NCBI GenBank assembly: GCA_019635775.1
Contig: JAHBYU010000001.1
Location: 620,001-684,000 of the forward strand
DNA length: 64,000 nucleotides
Direction: 5' to 3'
Source of the DNA: Rhizobiaceae bacterium
Lineage (GTDB): Bacteria; Pseudomonadota; Alphaproteobacteria; Rhizobiales; Rhizobiaceae
In this document: positions 1 through 8,720 of the stretch, one piece after another
Layout: each line of letters opens with the position of its first letter
How positions within the stretch are numbered: position 1 is the first letter of the stretch
Notes under the pieces: generated by a model
The model's database searches: none
Seen by the model: the letters and a program-made list of their open reading frames with translations, nothing else
What the model was told of the DNA's origin: nothing
Position numbers and translations under genes: made by a program

Positions 1-22
1 CAAACGGCTGGGGGCGCGTTGA
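1..22 (+). CDS. 3' end of an upstream phage gene (partial)
   Basis: Frame 2 is open from the window edge to a TGA at 20-22. That stop overlaps the ATG of the next gene as TGATG, the same junction style used between later genes of this phage module. Only six codons are visible, so no product can be named. Confidence 0.4.
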
Positions 23-651
23 TGGATTTCCCGCGCGAGCTGAACTCCTACCAACTGGCCGAATGCACCTTCTTGATCGTCGAGGGCGTTGCGCTCAGCC
101 GCGCCGGCAAGGGCCGCGCCATCACCGCAATCGACCAGTTCGACCCCTGGGTGATGGCACGCATCCGCACCGGCCCGCTTACCCATGCCGAGCGCCGTGC
201 CTGGTCGGCCTGGAAGAACTCGCTGCGCGGCGGCATGAAACACTTCCTTGCCTACGATCAGGCGCGCAGCTGGCTCCTCAACTATCCGCATGGCGTTCCC
301 GAGATCATCGCCGAGACGTGGAATGGCGAGGCGATTGTCACCGAACTGTCCGCCTACGAGATGACGGTCGAGGGCGCACCCGAAGGTTTCGTCATGCTGC
401 CCGGCGATGCGCTCGGCCTCGTGCTCGACGGCAAGCACGGCTGGTTTGAGGTGACCGAGGCATCGACGGCCGGCGGTGACGAAATGACGATCGCGTTCGC
501 GCCCTACGCGCCGCCGACGCTCTTCACGGTCGGTTCGACGGCCGTGCTCTACCGCCCCAAGGCGAAGTTCGTCCTCGATCCCGACAGCTGGGAGGAGACG
601 GCCGACACCAAGCTTTCCCCGATCTCATTTACCGCGCTGCAGGTGTTCTGA
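22..651 (+). CDS. phage tail/baseplate protein, family not recognised
   Basis: A soluble protein of 209 residues without signal peptide or membrane segment. It lies directly before a hub-like protein, a DUF6950-type protein and a giant tail-tip protein, the usual order at the distal end of a siphovirus tail module. The tail role is therefore inferred from position rather than from a diagnostic motif. ATG at 22 is preferred over TTG at 19 because it overlaps the preceding stop as TGATG. Its own stop shares one base with the next ATG at 651, which suggests translational coupling. Confidence 0.65.
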   Translation: MDFPRELNSYQLAECTFLIVEGVALSRAGKGRAITAIDQFDPWVMARIRTGPLTHAERRAWSAWKNSLRGGMKHFLAYDQARSWLLNYPHGVPEIIAETWNGEAIVTELSAYEMTVEGAPEGFVMLPGDALGLVLDGKHGWFEVTEASTAGGDEMTIAFAPYAPPTLFTVGSTAVLYRPKAKFVLDPDSWEETADTKLSPISFTALQVF

Positions 652-1220
652 TGGCTTTTCCGTCCGAACTCGAAGATCTGCTTGACGAGGGGCGTGTCGC
701 CATCCGCCAGCTCGTCACCTATCAGCTCGGCTCGGGAACCTACGGCTTCTGGACCGGCGTCGGCACGCTGACCATCGGCGAGATCGACTATGTGCAGAAC
801 CACATCATGACGATCAGCGAGCCAGTACAGGCAACGGGGAGTGCTGCCGCTGTCTTCACCATCGAAATGCCTGAAAAGCCGGACTTCGAGATCACGCCCG
901 ACCTTCTGACCGGCATTGAGAACGAAGACTACAAGAACAAGCCGGTCGTCATCTCGGATGCCTATTTCGACCCGGACACCCGCGCGCTGCTCCATGTCGA
1001 GCCGATGGTGGCAGGCTATGTCGACACGATCGACCACACGGTCGACGACAACGGTGCCTTCACGCTCATCGTCAACTGCATGACGCGGGCGATCGACAAC
1101 CACCGGGACGGCTATCGCGCTGCCAACCACGAAGACCAGCAGCTTGTCTCTCCAGGCGACACGTTCTTCCTGCATGCCGGGCGCGTGAAGAACGAATATT
1201 TCGACATCAGGTTCGACTGA
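651..1220 (+). CDS. phage tail hub-like protein
   Basis: A protein of 189 residues. The C-terminal third contains DNHRDGYRAANHEDQQ followed by LVSPGDTFF. An arginine-rich stretch, then an E/D-DQQ element, then a PGD turn is common in phage baseplate-hub and minor tail proteins. The protein is predominantly polar, with alternating hydrophobic beta-type segments and no membrane helix. It is coupled to the preceding gene through TGATG. The hub assignment rests on this short motif and on position, so the precise family remains uncertain. Confidence 0.6.
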   Translation: MAFPSELEDLLDEGRVAIRQLVTYQLGSGTYGFWTGVGTLTIGEIDYVQNHIMTISEPVQATGSAAAVFTIEMPEKPDFEITPDLLTGIENEDYKNKPVVISDAYFDPDTRALLHVEPMVAGYVDTIDHTVDDNGAFTLIVNCMTRAIDNHRDGYRAANHEDQQLVSPGDTFFLHAGRVKNEYFDIRFD

Positions 1221-1226
1221 GGCGGG

Positions 1227-1529
1227 TTATGGATCAGTCCGAAAACGCTCCGCCTCGTCCTTCGCGCTCTGCTCGAGAAGCTCTCTTGCTGACTTACCTT
1301 CACAGGCGGCGACGGCTTGGCGCATCACGTCCACTGCCTTTTCAAGAAGGGCTTCGTGAACTTGCTCTAGAGTTGCATCGACGCGGGTCAGTATCCGAAG
1401 CTGAACTTCGACACCTTGAACGGGATCTGCTTCGCCAGCCCAGAAATCAAGAGAGACGGTTCCCGCTGTCAAACCGTCCGTCTCAGTCGTTGCATAGCGC
1501 GTTATCGAGCCAATCTGGAATTCAAGCAT
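1227..1529 (-). CDS. small reverse-strand phage protein, unknown function
   Basis: A protein of 100 residues beginning MLEFQIGSITRYATTET and ending in a charged helical tail (KSARELLEQSAKDEAERF). The ATG at 1529 is preceded on the minus strand by a strong ribosome-binding site, GGGAGGGG, which decides the start over the longer open frame reaching 1703. It is the only gene in the tail module that runs leftward, and its stop lies 6 bases past the end of the hub-like gene. An accessory (moron-type) gene or a small regulator is possible. No motif identifies it. Confidence 0.6.
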   Translation of the reverse strand: MLEFQIGSITRYATTETDGLTAGTVSLDFWAGEADPVQGVEVQLRILTRVDATLEQVHEALLEKAVDVMRQAVAACEGKSARELLEQSAKDEAERFRTDP

Positions 1530-1596
1530 TTTCCCCTCCCTGCGATAGCGCCGATCAAAACACAGCAGGCGACGGCGAGTCCATTGGGGGTCCACG

Positions 1597-2022
1597 ATGA
1601 CGTCGTTGACCCGTCTTCCCGACTGGCAGCTCCGTCTCGCGGCCGTCACCACACGCTGCCTGGAAACGCCAAGCGAATGGGGCTCATCCGACTGCATTCT
1701 CAAGGCAGCCGACGCCGTGGAAGCGGTGACAGGCGTGGATCTCGCTGCCGAGTTTCGGGGCGCCTATTCGACCGAGACCGGTGCTGCGAAGATCCTGCGC
1801 CAGCGTGGCTGCGAGAATGTCGAGCAACTGCTCGACCAGATGTTCGAGCCGGTCGGCCGGCTGATGGCCCAGCGCGGCGACCTCGTCTCGATCGAGGAGG
1901 ACGGCGCGATCGCGGCCGGCTTCGTCACGGAATACGGCGTCTGCGTCGCCACGCCGCGTGGTTCCGCCTTCAGGCCGCAGACGTCGCTTGCCATCCGCAA
2001 GGCCTACAGGGTGGGTCGTTAG
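1597..2022 (+). CDS. DUF6950-type phage protein (NlpC/P60-like position)
   Basis: A protein of 141 residues. The N-terminal half has SSDCILKAADAVEAVTG, the cysteine-containing helix of DUF6950 phage proteins, which occupy the slot of the tail-tip NlpC/P60 peptidase. Cys33 aligns with the nucleophile position, but the whole protein contains no histidine, so the usual Cys-His catalytic pair cannot form. A structural tail-tip role is more likely than peptidoglycan hydrolysis. A run of five G residues lies just before the ATG as ribosome-binding site, and the next gene starts immediately after the stop. Confidence 0.75.
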   Translation: MTSLTRLPDWQLRLAAVTTRCLETPSEWGSSDCILKAADAVEAVTGVDLAAEFRGAYSTETGAAKILRQRGCENVEQLLDQMFEPVGRLMAQRGDLVSIEEDGAIAAGFVTEYGVCVATPRGSAFRPQTSLAIRKAYRVGR

Positions 2023-4881
2023 ATGCCGTTCCTCGCGCCCTTCGTCACAGCCCTGACGACGGCGGCAGCCGCGATCAAGTCGATCGGCTTTTTCGGCTGG
2101 CTGGCCCAGGCGGGCGTTCTGCAAGGCATCGTCAAGGCCGGTTTCTCCATGGCGGCCAACTATGTCCTGGGCCAGATGTTCGGCCAGCAGAAGCCGATGG
2201 CGCAGGCTTCGCAGCTGCAGACGCGCTATGGCGACAACATGGCTCGCAAGGCCATCCTCGGCCGCTGCGGCGATGCCGGGCACCACATCTTCCGCAACGC
2301 CAGCGGCAAGGGCAATCGAACCGTTGTCGATGTTTACAGGCTCTCCGATTTCAGGGTCTCGGAGATCCCGAGGTTTCGAGGGCAAGGGCAGTGGCGAACG
2401 ATCGGCGGCAATGCTGGCCAGATGCCCGGCATCAACGGCTACGTCTACGTCCAGAAGCGCCTCGGGACCATGGATCAGACGGCCGCCTCGCTTGCGGTAA
2501 ACAACGGCGGCGGGCGATGGACTTCGGACGCGAGAGGCGCAGGGATCGCGCACTGTGCCGTGCTGACGCAACTCGATCGCGAGAAGATGACACAGCCCTG
2601 GGACCCGTTCTTTGAGGTCATCGGGCCATATCTCTACGACTGGCGAAAGGACAGCTCGGTCGGAGGCGACGGCGACGACCGCTGGAACGACCAGGACAGC
2701 TGGTCCGGCCGGCGCGACAATCCGGTGCTGCAGATGTATGCGCTGGAGCGCGGCCTGTACAATGGCACGGAGCTGATGGTCGGTCGCGGCTCACCGGCCT
2801 CCGATCTGCCACTCGCCGAATGGACGGTAGCGGTCAATATCTGCGACGAGGGTGGAGCGTTGACCCCTCGATACTCGTCCTCGATCATCGCCGAGGCGGG
2901 TGAAGGCGTAACGCACGAAGCCAACATGCGACCGCTTCTGGAGGCCTGCGCAGCCTCGTGGATCGAGGGTCCGAGCGGCCGGTATCCGATTGTCGGCGCG
3001 GTACAGGCCGTCGTCGCCACCTTCACGGACGAGGACGTCGATTTCGGCGAGCCTTTTCGCTGGACCGCCAAGCGCCCGCGCGACCAACTCGTCAACACGG
3101 CGGCCGGTTCGTACACCGATCCGAACAGCTTCTATGAACGTGCCCCGCTGGCCACGCGCGTCGAGACCGGCGCGCGGGCGGTGGACGGAGAGCGGCTGGC
3201 CGTCTCACTGCCGTTCCCCGCTGTCACCAAGCCCGACCAGGCCGACGAGCTCTGCGACATCGCGCTCCGCGCCAACCGCTACCAGGCGAACGCCGATATC
3301 TGCCTGAAGCCGAAATGGCTGCGCATCCAGGCCGGCCGTTGGGTGCGCTGGAACTCCGCAAAATATGGCGACCGGACCTATCTCGTCATGCAGAAGCGGC
3401 TGGGAGCCTTCGGCACGGCGAATGTCCGAAAGGTCTATCCAGCATTGCAGGAGGTCGGGTCCGGCATCTTTGACGCCACCGGCTACGAGACGGTGCCAAC
3501 GTCGCCGGCCCCTCCCGGCACTCCGGACTATCAAAGCGAACTCGACAATTTCAATGTGTTGCCGTGGGTGCTGACCTCGGAGGCGGTCGGCGAGCGCCCG
3601 GCCATCAAACTGACCTATGACGCGATCGAGGATGTGACGATCACGCATGTCGAGTTCGAATACTGGCCGAGCGCGCAGGAGGAAGAAGTCCAGCGAGACA
3701 GTGCCCTGGCCGACTTCACGGTCAAATATCTTGCGGTCGGCATCATCTCGAACACCGAATACAAGGTCCGCTATCGGCTGAGGTCCGATCCGCAGCGCGA
3801 TATCCCATGGGTCGGTCCTTTGACGGTCACCACACCAGCCGCCGACACGACGGACATCGCGGTCCAGATGGCGCGCCTTAGCGAAGGGGCGAGGCAGACT
3901 ATCCAGGAGGTCATCGCCCGACTGAACCTGTCCGATGCTCGAATGGAGCAGATCGCCATGAACGGCGCAGAGGTTGCGGGATCGGTGTCATGGGAAAGTG
4001 CGGTCTCGCGACGCTTCCGGGACGCACTTGCGATTGCCCTGCTCTCCAAGAAGGCGACCATCTCTGAAACGGCCGCGGGGCTGCGCGCGCTGGCCGAACT
4101 CAGTGCATCGGTGGCAGCTCAGGTTGGCCCGTCCGGTGCGTCGGGCCTCTTCCGGATCAGCGCCGAGGCGACGCCTGAAGATGCAGAAGCACGGATTGGA
4201 CTGTCGGTTGCAGCAACTGCGAACGGCGAGACCAAGACCGCCGCGATCCTTCTGGATGCGATGGCGAGCGGCGACTCTCGCATTATCCTGGCCGCAGACC
4301 GCACGATGATCGTGAACGGCGAAGGCGAGGTCGTCGCGCTGTTCGACGAGGACGGGGTCACTCTCGCCAATGCCCTGATCCGCGACCTCGAAACGGTCAA
4401 CATCAAGACCCGGTCGATCGAGGGCGACCGGGTCGTCCAGTACGGCATCGATACCTATGAGCTGCAGCTCGACAGCGTCACCTACGTCGACAGCGCAAAC
4501 ACTTCGACGCCAACAAACATAGACAGCGGTGTGCCTACCAGCATTCGCCAAATGGTGTTGGTCGATGACTATGTCTCTGGTGGCGTCATGGGCGCGATCA
4601 CAGTCAACGTCGACCTCGTTGCGGCATTTGGAACCAACAATCACCAGCTTCTCGTTGTCCGTGACAGCGTTCCTACGTTCAACTCCAGTCCTACGGTCGT
4701 TGCCGGCAATGTCCTGCAGGTCGACTCCACCATGTCCGGCACTTGGTACTGGGGAACTGCCTTTTCTGACATCCCGCCAGGACCTGGTGATTGGTACTAC
4801 TGCATCAAGGTTGGTGCATTGTTCGGCTCCGCCAACAGTCTCAACAGTCAATCCATTACGGTGTCCCATGCCAAGCGATGA
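2023..4881 (+). CDS. phage tail-tip (host-specificity protein J-like) protein
   Basis: A 952-residue protein, the largest in the module. The first ~60 residues are hydrophobic and glycine/alanine-rich (alternating short apolar stretches), followed by long beta-rich domains. Residues ~500-620 look like a fibronectin-type segment (AIEDVTITHVEFEYWPSAQ). A region around residues 650-780 is rich in Ala and Glu and probably helical. The segment near residue 790 (DLETVNIKTRSIEGDRVV) is typical of the C-terminal core of central tail-tip proteins, before a variable receptor-facing end. The start directly abuts the upstream stop. It probably forms the tail tip that contacts the host surface. Confidence 0.75.
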   Translation: MPFLAPFVTALTTAAAAIKSIGFFGWLAQAGVLQGIVKAGFSMAANYVLGQMFGQQKPMAQASQLQTRYGDNMARKAILGRCGDAGHHIFRNASGKGNRTVVDVYRLSDFRVSEIPRFRGQGQWRTIGGNAGQMPGINGYVYVQKRLGTMDQTAASLAVNNGGGRWTSDARGAGIAHCAVLTQLDREKMTQPWDPFFEVIGPYLYDWRKDSSVGGDGDDRWNDQDSWSGRRDNPVLQMYALERGLYNGTELMVGRGSPASDLPLAEWTVAVNICDEGGALTPRYSSSIIAEAGEGVTHEANMRPLLEACAASWIEGPSGRYPIVGAVQAVVATFTDEDVDFGEPFRWTAKRPRDQLVNTAAGSYTDPNSFYERAPLATRVETGARAVDGERLAVSLPFPAVTKPDQADELCDIALRANRYQANADICLKPKWLRIQAGRWVRWNSAKYGDRTYLVMQKRLGAFGTANVRKVYPALQEVGSGIFDATGYETVPTSPAPPGTPDYQSELDNFNVLPWVLTSEAVGERPAIKLTYDAIEDVTITHVEFEYWPSAQEEEVQRDSALADFTVKYLAVGIISNTEYKVRYRLRSDPQRDIPWVGPLTVTTPAADTTDIAVQMARLSEGARQTIQEVIARLNLSDARMEQIAMNGAEVAGSVSWESAVSRRFRDALAIALLSKKATISETAAGLRALAELSASVAAQVGPSGASGLFRISAEATPEDAEARIGLSVAATANGETKTAAILLDAMASGDSRIILAADRTMIVNGEGEVVALFDEDGVTLANALIRDLETVNIKTRSIEGDRVVQYGIDTYELQLDSVTYVDSANTSTPTNIDSGVPTSIRQMVLVDDYVSGGVMGAITVNVDLVAAFGTNNHQLLVVRDSVPTFNSSPTVVAGNVLQVDSTMSGTWYWGTAFSDIPPGPGDWYYCIKVGALFGSANSLNSQSITVSHAKR

Positions 4882-5089
4882 TCCGCAGGTTGGTCTGCGC
4901 AACATGCCTTACACGATCTACGACCGGGCAACGGGCGACATCCTGATGTGGGGGACGGCCGGATCTCCGAAGTCCATCAACGCCAAACTGCAGGCCGGTC
5001 AGGGGCTGATCCTCGATCAGGCGATCGACGGCAATACGCATCGCATCGATCCGGAGACGGGGCAGCCTATCGCGAAGGAACTACAATGA
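4868..5089 (+). CDS. small phage tail-associated protein
   Basis: A protein of 73 residues containing YTIYDRATGDILMWG and a short acidic C-terminus. The ATG at 4868 overlaps the end of the tail-tip gene by 14 bases; an internal ATG at 4904 is an alternative start. Its stop overlaps the next start as ATGA. Small proteins at this place in related modules often assist or decorate the tail fibres, but nothing in the sequence proves this. Confidence 0.55.
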   Translation: MPSDDPQVGLRNMPYTIYDRATGDILMWGTAGSPKSINAKLQAGQGLILDQAIDGNTHRIDPETGQPIAKELQ

Positions 5090-5925
5090 CCGCGATCTAC
5101 AAGATCGGCACGGCCACCGTCACCAATGGCTTGGTCACCGTGACCGGGACGGACACGGCATGGGTGACGGCGCTTGTCACAGGCGGACTGTTCACAATGA
5201 ACGGCCTTTCCGTGCCTATCGAAAGCGTCGGCGACGAGGACGAACTGACGCTAGCCCTGCCGTGGCCGGGATCTGGTGGAACGGGCGTCTATGCGATCGT
5301 GCGGGACAGTTCGACGGCCGCGCTGATCGTCAGCCTGAACGACCGCCTGGCGCAGATCATCGCCCGCATGGTGGCGATGGGCATCCCACCTTCCAAGATC
5401 GGCACGCTCGCGGAGCGGGACGCGCTGACCCTCGGCGTCGAGGATGACCAGTTCATCTTTCTGCGGTTCGAAGTGCTGGCAAGTGTTCTTTACGTCGGCT
5501 TCTACCGCTGGACGGGAACGGAATGGATCGGGCCGTTCGATCCGAAGGGAGACGGTGGCGATCCGGGAACGCCGGGCACCGGCGATCGCTTTGATGTCGC
5601 CGTGTTCGCCCAGGGCAAGCCGGCAGCCGGTGAACTTCTGCTCCGGCATGTGTTTTCCGATACTGGCGTGACATTTCCCGCCGATCTGTCGGCCAGCAGG
5701 GCGTCTGGCAGGGATGCTGCAACGGCTGAGGCGGTCGTCTCGCTGGAAAAGAACGGTTCGGAGTTCGGCACGGTCACCTTCGCGGCGGCCGGGGATACCG
5801 GCACGTTCGCGGCAGCAACACCCACAGGCTTTGCCGCCGGTGACATTCTCACCGTCATCGCACCATCCCCGCGTGATGCCACGCTGGCGGACGTATCCAT
5901 CACCCTCGCAGGAGTAAGGACATGA
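5086..5925 (+). CDS. phage tail fibre-type protein
   Basis: A protein of 279 residues. Residues 1-75 form a beta-rich head (IGTATVTNGLVTVTGTDTAW, then ELTLALPWPG). This resembles the adaptor domain found at the N-terminus of many phage tail-fibre proteins. Residues ~160-185 contain a collagen-like GDGGDPGTPGTG segment, and the rest is Ala/Thr/Gly-rich. The ATG overlaps the previous stop as ATGA, which excludes the longer open frame starting at 4948. It is likely a host-contact fibre or fibre base. Confidence 0.6.
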   Translation: MTAIYKIGTATVTNGLVTVTGTDTAWVTALVTGGLFTMNGLSVPIESVGDEDELTLALPWPGSGGTGVYAIVRDSSTAALIVSLNDRLAQIIARMVAMGIPPSKIGTLAERDALTLGVEDDQFIFLRFEVLASVLYVGFYRWTGTEWIGPFDPKGDGGDPGTPGTGDRFDVAVFAQGKPAAGELLLRHVFSDTGVTFPADLSASRASGRDAATAEAVVSLEKNGSEFGTVTFAAAGDTGTFAAATPTGFAAGDILTVIAPSPRDATLADVSITLAGVRT

Positions 5926-6197
5926 CTGATCTGAAGATCGGCGACAGGTTCGTCGTCAACTCAACGGAAGAAATCCGGACGTCGAAGGGCAGGCTGCTGG
6001 CCCGCTACCTGCCGGGCTTCGACTATCGCGTGACACCCCGAAATCTTGAGCTCGTCGCGGGGATGATCGCTGCCGGTAAAGCCAAGATCGGCACCACGAC
6101 CCCGGAAGAAAAACTCGCTGCCGCAACGGGCGGCATGGATGTGAAGGCCGGCACCGGGCGCGTGTCCGGCTTTGCCAAAACAGGAAAGGAAAACTGA
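5922..6197 (+). CDS. small phage protein, unknown
   Basis: A 91-residue basic protein beginning MTDLKIGDRFVVNS, with a C-terminal Lys/Gly-rich tail. It is joined to the upstream gene by an ATGA overlap and belongs to the same transcription unit. No membrane segment or recognisable domain is present. It may be a tail accessory protein by position only. Confidence 0.55.
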   Translation: MTDLKIGDRFVVNSTEEIRTSKGRLLARYLPGFDYRVTPRNLELVAGMIAAGKAKIGTTTPEEKLAAATGGMDVKAGTGRVSGFAKTGKEN

Positions 6198-6198
6198 T

Positions 6199-6585
6199 AT
6201 GTCTGTTACCCACGCTTCCGGCATCAGGGATGCCATCGCAAATCTCGTTGCAGACGCCCACGACGTCGGCTCCGCCGAAAGCGGCGGCTCGCTCGTGCTG
6301 CGCGACGGTGCCACCGCAGCCGTTGTCTTCCGCTTTGCCGGCACTGCCTTTGGGGCAGCGGCAGCGGCGATCGTGACGCTCGCCTCGACGCCGATCGAGG
6401 AAACGGCGGGGGACGACGCCGCCGAACTCGACAACTTCATCACCCGCGACAAGGATGACGGCCAGGTGCTTGCCGGCTCGATCACCGCTGTCGGCATGGG
6501 TGGCGACATCGAGGTGACGAATACCAACGTCGCCAATGGGCAGGATTGCTCGCTGGAAAGCTTTACCTACACGGCCCCGGCATAA
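6199..6585 (+). CDS. phage structural/accessory protein, unknown
   Basis: A 128-residue protein with beta-rich N- and C-terminal parts around an Ala-rich middle (GTAFGAAAAAIVTLA). ATG at 6199 is chosen because AGGAAAGGA lies just upstream; an in-frame ATG at 6172 would lack a site. The stop at 6585 directly abuts the next start. The composition suggests an extracellular virion protein. The family was not recognised. Confidence 0.55.
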   Translation: MSVTHASGIRDAIANLVADAHDVGSAESGGSLVLRDGATAAVVFRFAGTAFGAAAAAIVTLASTPIEETAGDDAAELDNFITRDKDDGQVLAGSITAVGMGGDIEVTNTNVANGQDCSLESFTYTAPA

Positions 6586-7488
6586 ATGAGCCGTATCCTG
6601 CTCTCCGGCGACATGCAGTCGGGGTCTGATGGCATCGCCCTTTCGGGGGACATGGCGACAGGCTCGGAACTGCTGTCGATCGTCGACGTATTCGGCGCGT
6701 TGCTGTCTGGCCCTGCAGATGTTGCCGGCTCGGTCAGTCCGCTGATCGCTGCGACGGCGATACTGGTCTCTCAGTCGGGCGATGTCGCAGGCACGATCGA
6801 CGTCATCGACCCGACGATCTACGCCTATGGCGACCTGCAGGCCGGAGCGGGAGCGGTTGACGGAGCGGGCTTGTCCATCATCGGCGCGTCAGGAGATTTG
6901 CAGGCTCAGGCAGCAACCGTCTCGGCGGAAGCCGGCATTCTGATCAGCGTCAGCGGGGATCTCGTTTCAGGTGAGGCCTCCCTTGCCGCCGCGATCAAGG
7001 CCATCGTTTTGGCAAGCGGCGATCTTGTGGCGGGCGATGCTGCCGTGATGGCGGCAGCAAAGGCGATCATCGGTGCGACCGGCGATCTGCAATCGCAGCC
7101 AGGACAGGTCGGCGGTACTGTTTCCGTCCTGATCTCGGCATCGGGAGACATCACGGCCGGGCCAGCCGACGTCAACGGTTTCGTGCTGACCAGCGACATG
7201 ATCCTGGTCTATGGCGATCTGGCGGCCGGCCCGGCTTCACTCGCTGCCGATGTCAGCGCGAAGCTTGCCGCTACCGGCCTTCTGGAAGCTGGCGATGCCC
7301 AGGTGGATGCGACGGTCAAGGCGATCGTCTCTGCGGCAGGTGCTCTGCAGGCTCAGGCCGGTCATGTCTCCGGCGAGGTGAGCGTCACTCTGTCCGCTTC
7401 GGGATCGCTCGAAGCCGGGAACGCCATCGTCACCGCAGACATCCGCACCGAACGCGCCCGCCGCGTCGTCCAGGTCATCTACTACTGA
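6586..7488 (+). CDS. phage repeat protein with 21-residue tandem repeats
   Basis: A 300-residue protein that is almost entirely repetitive. From residue 82 onward ten copies follow the pattern G-D-L-x-A-G-x-A-x-V-x-A-x-V-x-x-I-I-x-A-S. They start at residues 82, 103, 124, 145, 166, 187, 210, 231, 252 and 273, so every step is 21 residues except one of 23. The first 80 residues carry weaker GDM/GDV copies. The last 14 residues break the pattern with an Arg-rich segment and end in VVQVIYY. Low charge, regular Gly-Asp turns and alternating small and aliphatic residues suggest a beta-solenoid or fibrous shaft. The neighbours are fibre-type genes, so an elongated virion appendage is the likeliest role. 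Confidence 0.65.
   Translation: MSRILLSGDMQSGSDGIALSGDMATGSELLSIVDVFGALLSGPADVAGSVSPLIAATAILVSQSGDVAGTIDVIDPTIYAYGDLQAGAGAVDGAGLSIIGASGDLQAQAATVSAEAGILISVSGDLVSGEASLAAAIKAIVLASGDLVAGDAAVMAAAKAIIGATGDLQSQPGQVGGTVSVLISASGDITAGPADVNGFVLTSDMILVYGDLAAGPASLAADVSAKLAATGLLEAGDAQVDATVKAIVSAAGALQAQAGHVSGEVSVTLSASGSLEAGNAIVTADIRTERARRVVQVIYY
6829..7464 (+). repeat. ten tandem 63-bp coding repeats
   Basis: DNA encoding repeat units of 21 residues (63 bases, one unit 69 bases). The copies are diverged at the DNA level but keep the GDL turn and hydrophobic spacing, so selection appears to act on the protein and the repeats are not recent duplications. Confidence 0.75.
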
Positions 7489-7500
7489 GGATTTCGGGTC

Positions 7501-8304
7501 ATGGCCGACAAGGAAATTGACGATCTGACGGAAGCCGGCGCGCTCGACGGTAACGAGGTATTCCACGTCAAACAGGGCGCTAACTCCCGCAAGGTCTCGC
7601 TCTCAGGGCGTCTGAAGACGTGGCTCGATGGCATCTATCAGGTGGCATCGGCAGCGCTTTCGACCATCGCCGGACTGTCATCGGCGGATGGCAACTTCAT
7701 TGTCGGCAGCGCCACGGGTTGGGTCGCTGAGAGCGGCGCGACGGCCAGAACCTCGCTCGGGCTGGGAACGGGCAACACACCGCAGTTCACCGGGTTGAAC
7801 ATCGGTCATGCGAGCGACACGACGGTCACGCGGGCATCGGCCGGGCGTCTTGCCGTCGAAGGCGACATGCTTCTCGATGTCACCGACCTGATCGACGAAG
7901 ACGACATGGCGTCGAACAGCGCAAACCATGCCCCGACGCAGCAGAGCGTCAACGTCTTCGTGAAGTCGCGCCCAGCGGCATCCGATCGGCTCGTGACGAT
8001 ATCGGATAGCGCCAGCCCATCGTTCAATGCTCAATCCGGCATCACGCAGGTCGCCCGTCTCACAGCGACCGCAAACCGGACGTTGGCCGCTCCAACCAAC
8101 CCATCTGATGGCCAGAAGCTCATAATCGAGCACACCGCTTCTGGTGGAGCGCGGACGATCGGCTTTGCAACAAGCGCTGGCGCCTTCGACCTTCGCGGCA
8201 AGACCATAGAGGCAACCCCCTCCGGCGAAACTGACTATTTCGGCTTCGTCTACAACGCCGCCGCAGATCGCTGGCGGCTGCTGGCAGTGGATAAGCAGGC
8301 ATGA
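7501..8304 (+). CDS. phage tail fibre-like protein
   Basis: A 267-residue protein. The N-terminus (IDDLTEAGALDGNEVFHVKQ) matches the 'discrete domain, then K-V-S-L' head common in tail-fibre and tail-spike proteins of rhizobial prophages. The middle contains ARTSLGLGTGNTPQFTGLN, a motif recurrent in phage fibre shafts. The C-terminal 100 residues (NRTLAAPTNPSDGQKLIIEH) resemble the small beta domain found at the end of many fibres. A receptor-binding or fibre role is inferred. Confidence 0.65.
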   Translation: MADKEIDDLTEAGALDGNEVFHVKQGANSRKVSLSGRLKTWLDGIYQVASAALSTIAGLSSADGNFIVGSATGWVAESGATARTSLGLGTGNTPQFTGLNIGHASDTTVTRASAGRLAVEGDMLLDVTDLIDEDDMASNSANHAPTQQSVNVFVKSRPAASDRLVTISDSASPSFNAQSGITQVARLTATANRTLAAPTNPSDGQKLIIEHTASGGARTIGFATSAGAFDLRGKTIEATPSGETDYFGFVYNAAADRWRLLAVDKQA

Positions 8305-8720
8305 CCACCTTCACCGCCAACTCCTCCTGGCAGGAATGGGTCGATTTCTGTCGGGAAGTGGATAGCACCCGCGAGGGGTTCGATCCTGTCGAGGAGAACT
8401 GCTCTCTTGTCATATGGGCGAGAGGCCTAGGTGACATCACTCTCGCTGAGGCGATCCGAGGGCCGTGCCAAGACTGGCAGGGCTCTAGGGCGTGGACATG
8501 GGCTGTCACGATTGCGTGGGACCAAGTTCCACAGGCTCTTAAGGCTGAGGTGCTCGCCGTTATCGGCATTGAACCACCGATGGCGGCACTCACCTACGAA
8601 CGCATGACCAACCACCTGACCGAGCCCGAAAAGCGCATACTGTGGGACGCATTTGCTCCTGCGATGTCGGTTATGCGTGAAAAGCTCGCCCGCGAGATCG
8701 GGGAGCCGCAAGATGGCTGA
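8301..8720 (+). CDS. phage accessory protein, possible fibre chaperone
   Basis: A 139-residue acidic, Trp-rich protein (SSWQEWVDFCREVDS at the N-terminus). It starts inside the fibre stop (ATGA), so its translation is tied to the fibre protein. Small proteins in this place are often fibre-assembly chaperones, but this is only positional inference. Confidence 0.5.
   Translation: MTTFTANSSWQEWVDFCREVDSTREGFDPVEENCSLVIWARGLGDITLAEAIRGPCQDWQGSRAWTWAVTIAWDQVPQALKAEVLAVIGIEPPMAALTYERMTNHLTEPEKRILWDAFAPAMSVMREKLAREIGEPQDG

Noticed and set aside
1229-1600. rightward frame opposite the small reverse-strand phage gene
   Set aside because: No ribosome-binding site and atypical composition; the leftward frame has a strong site and protein-like sequence.
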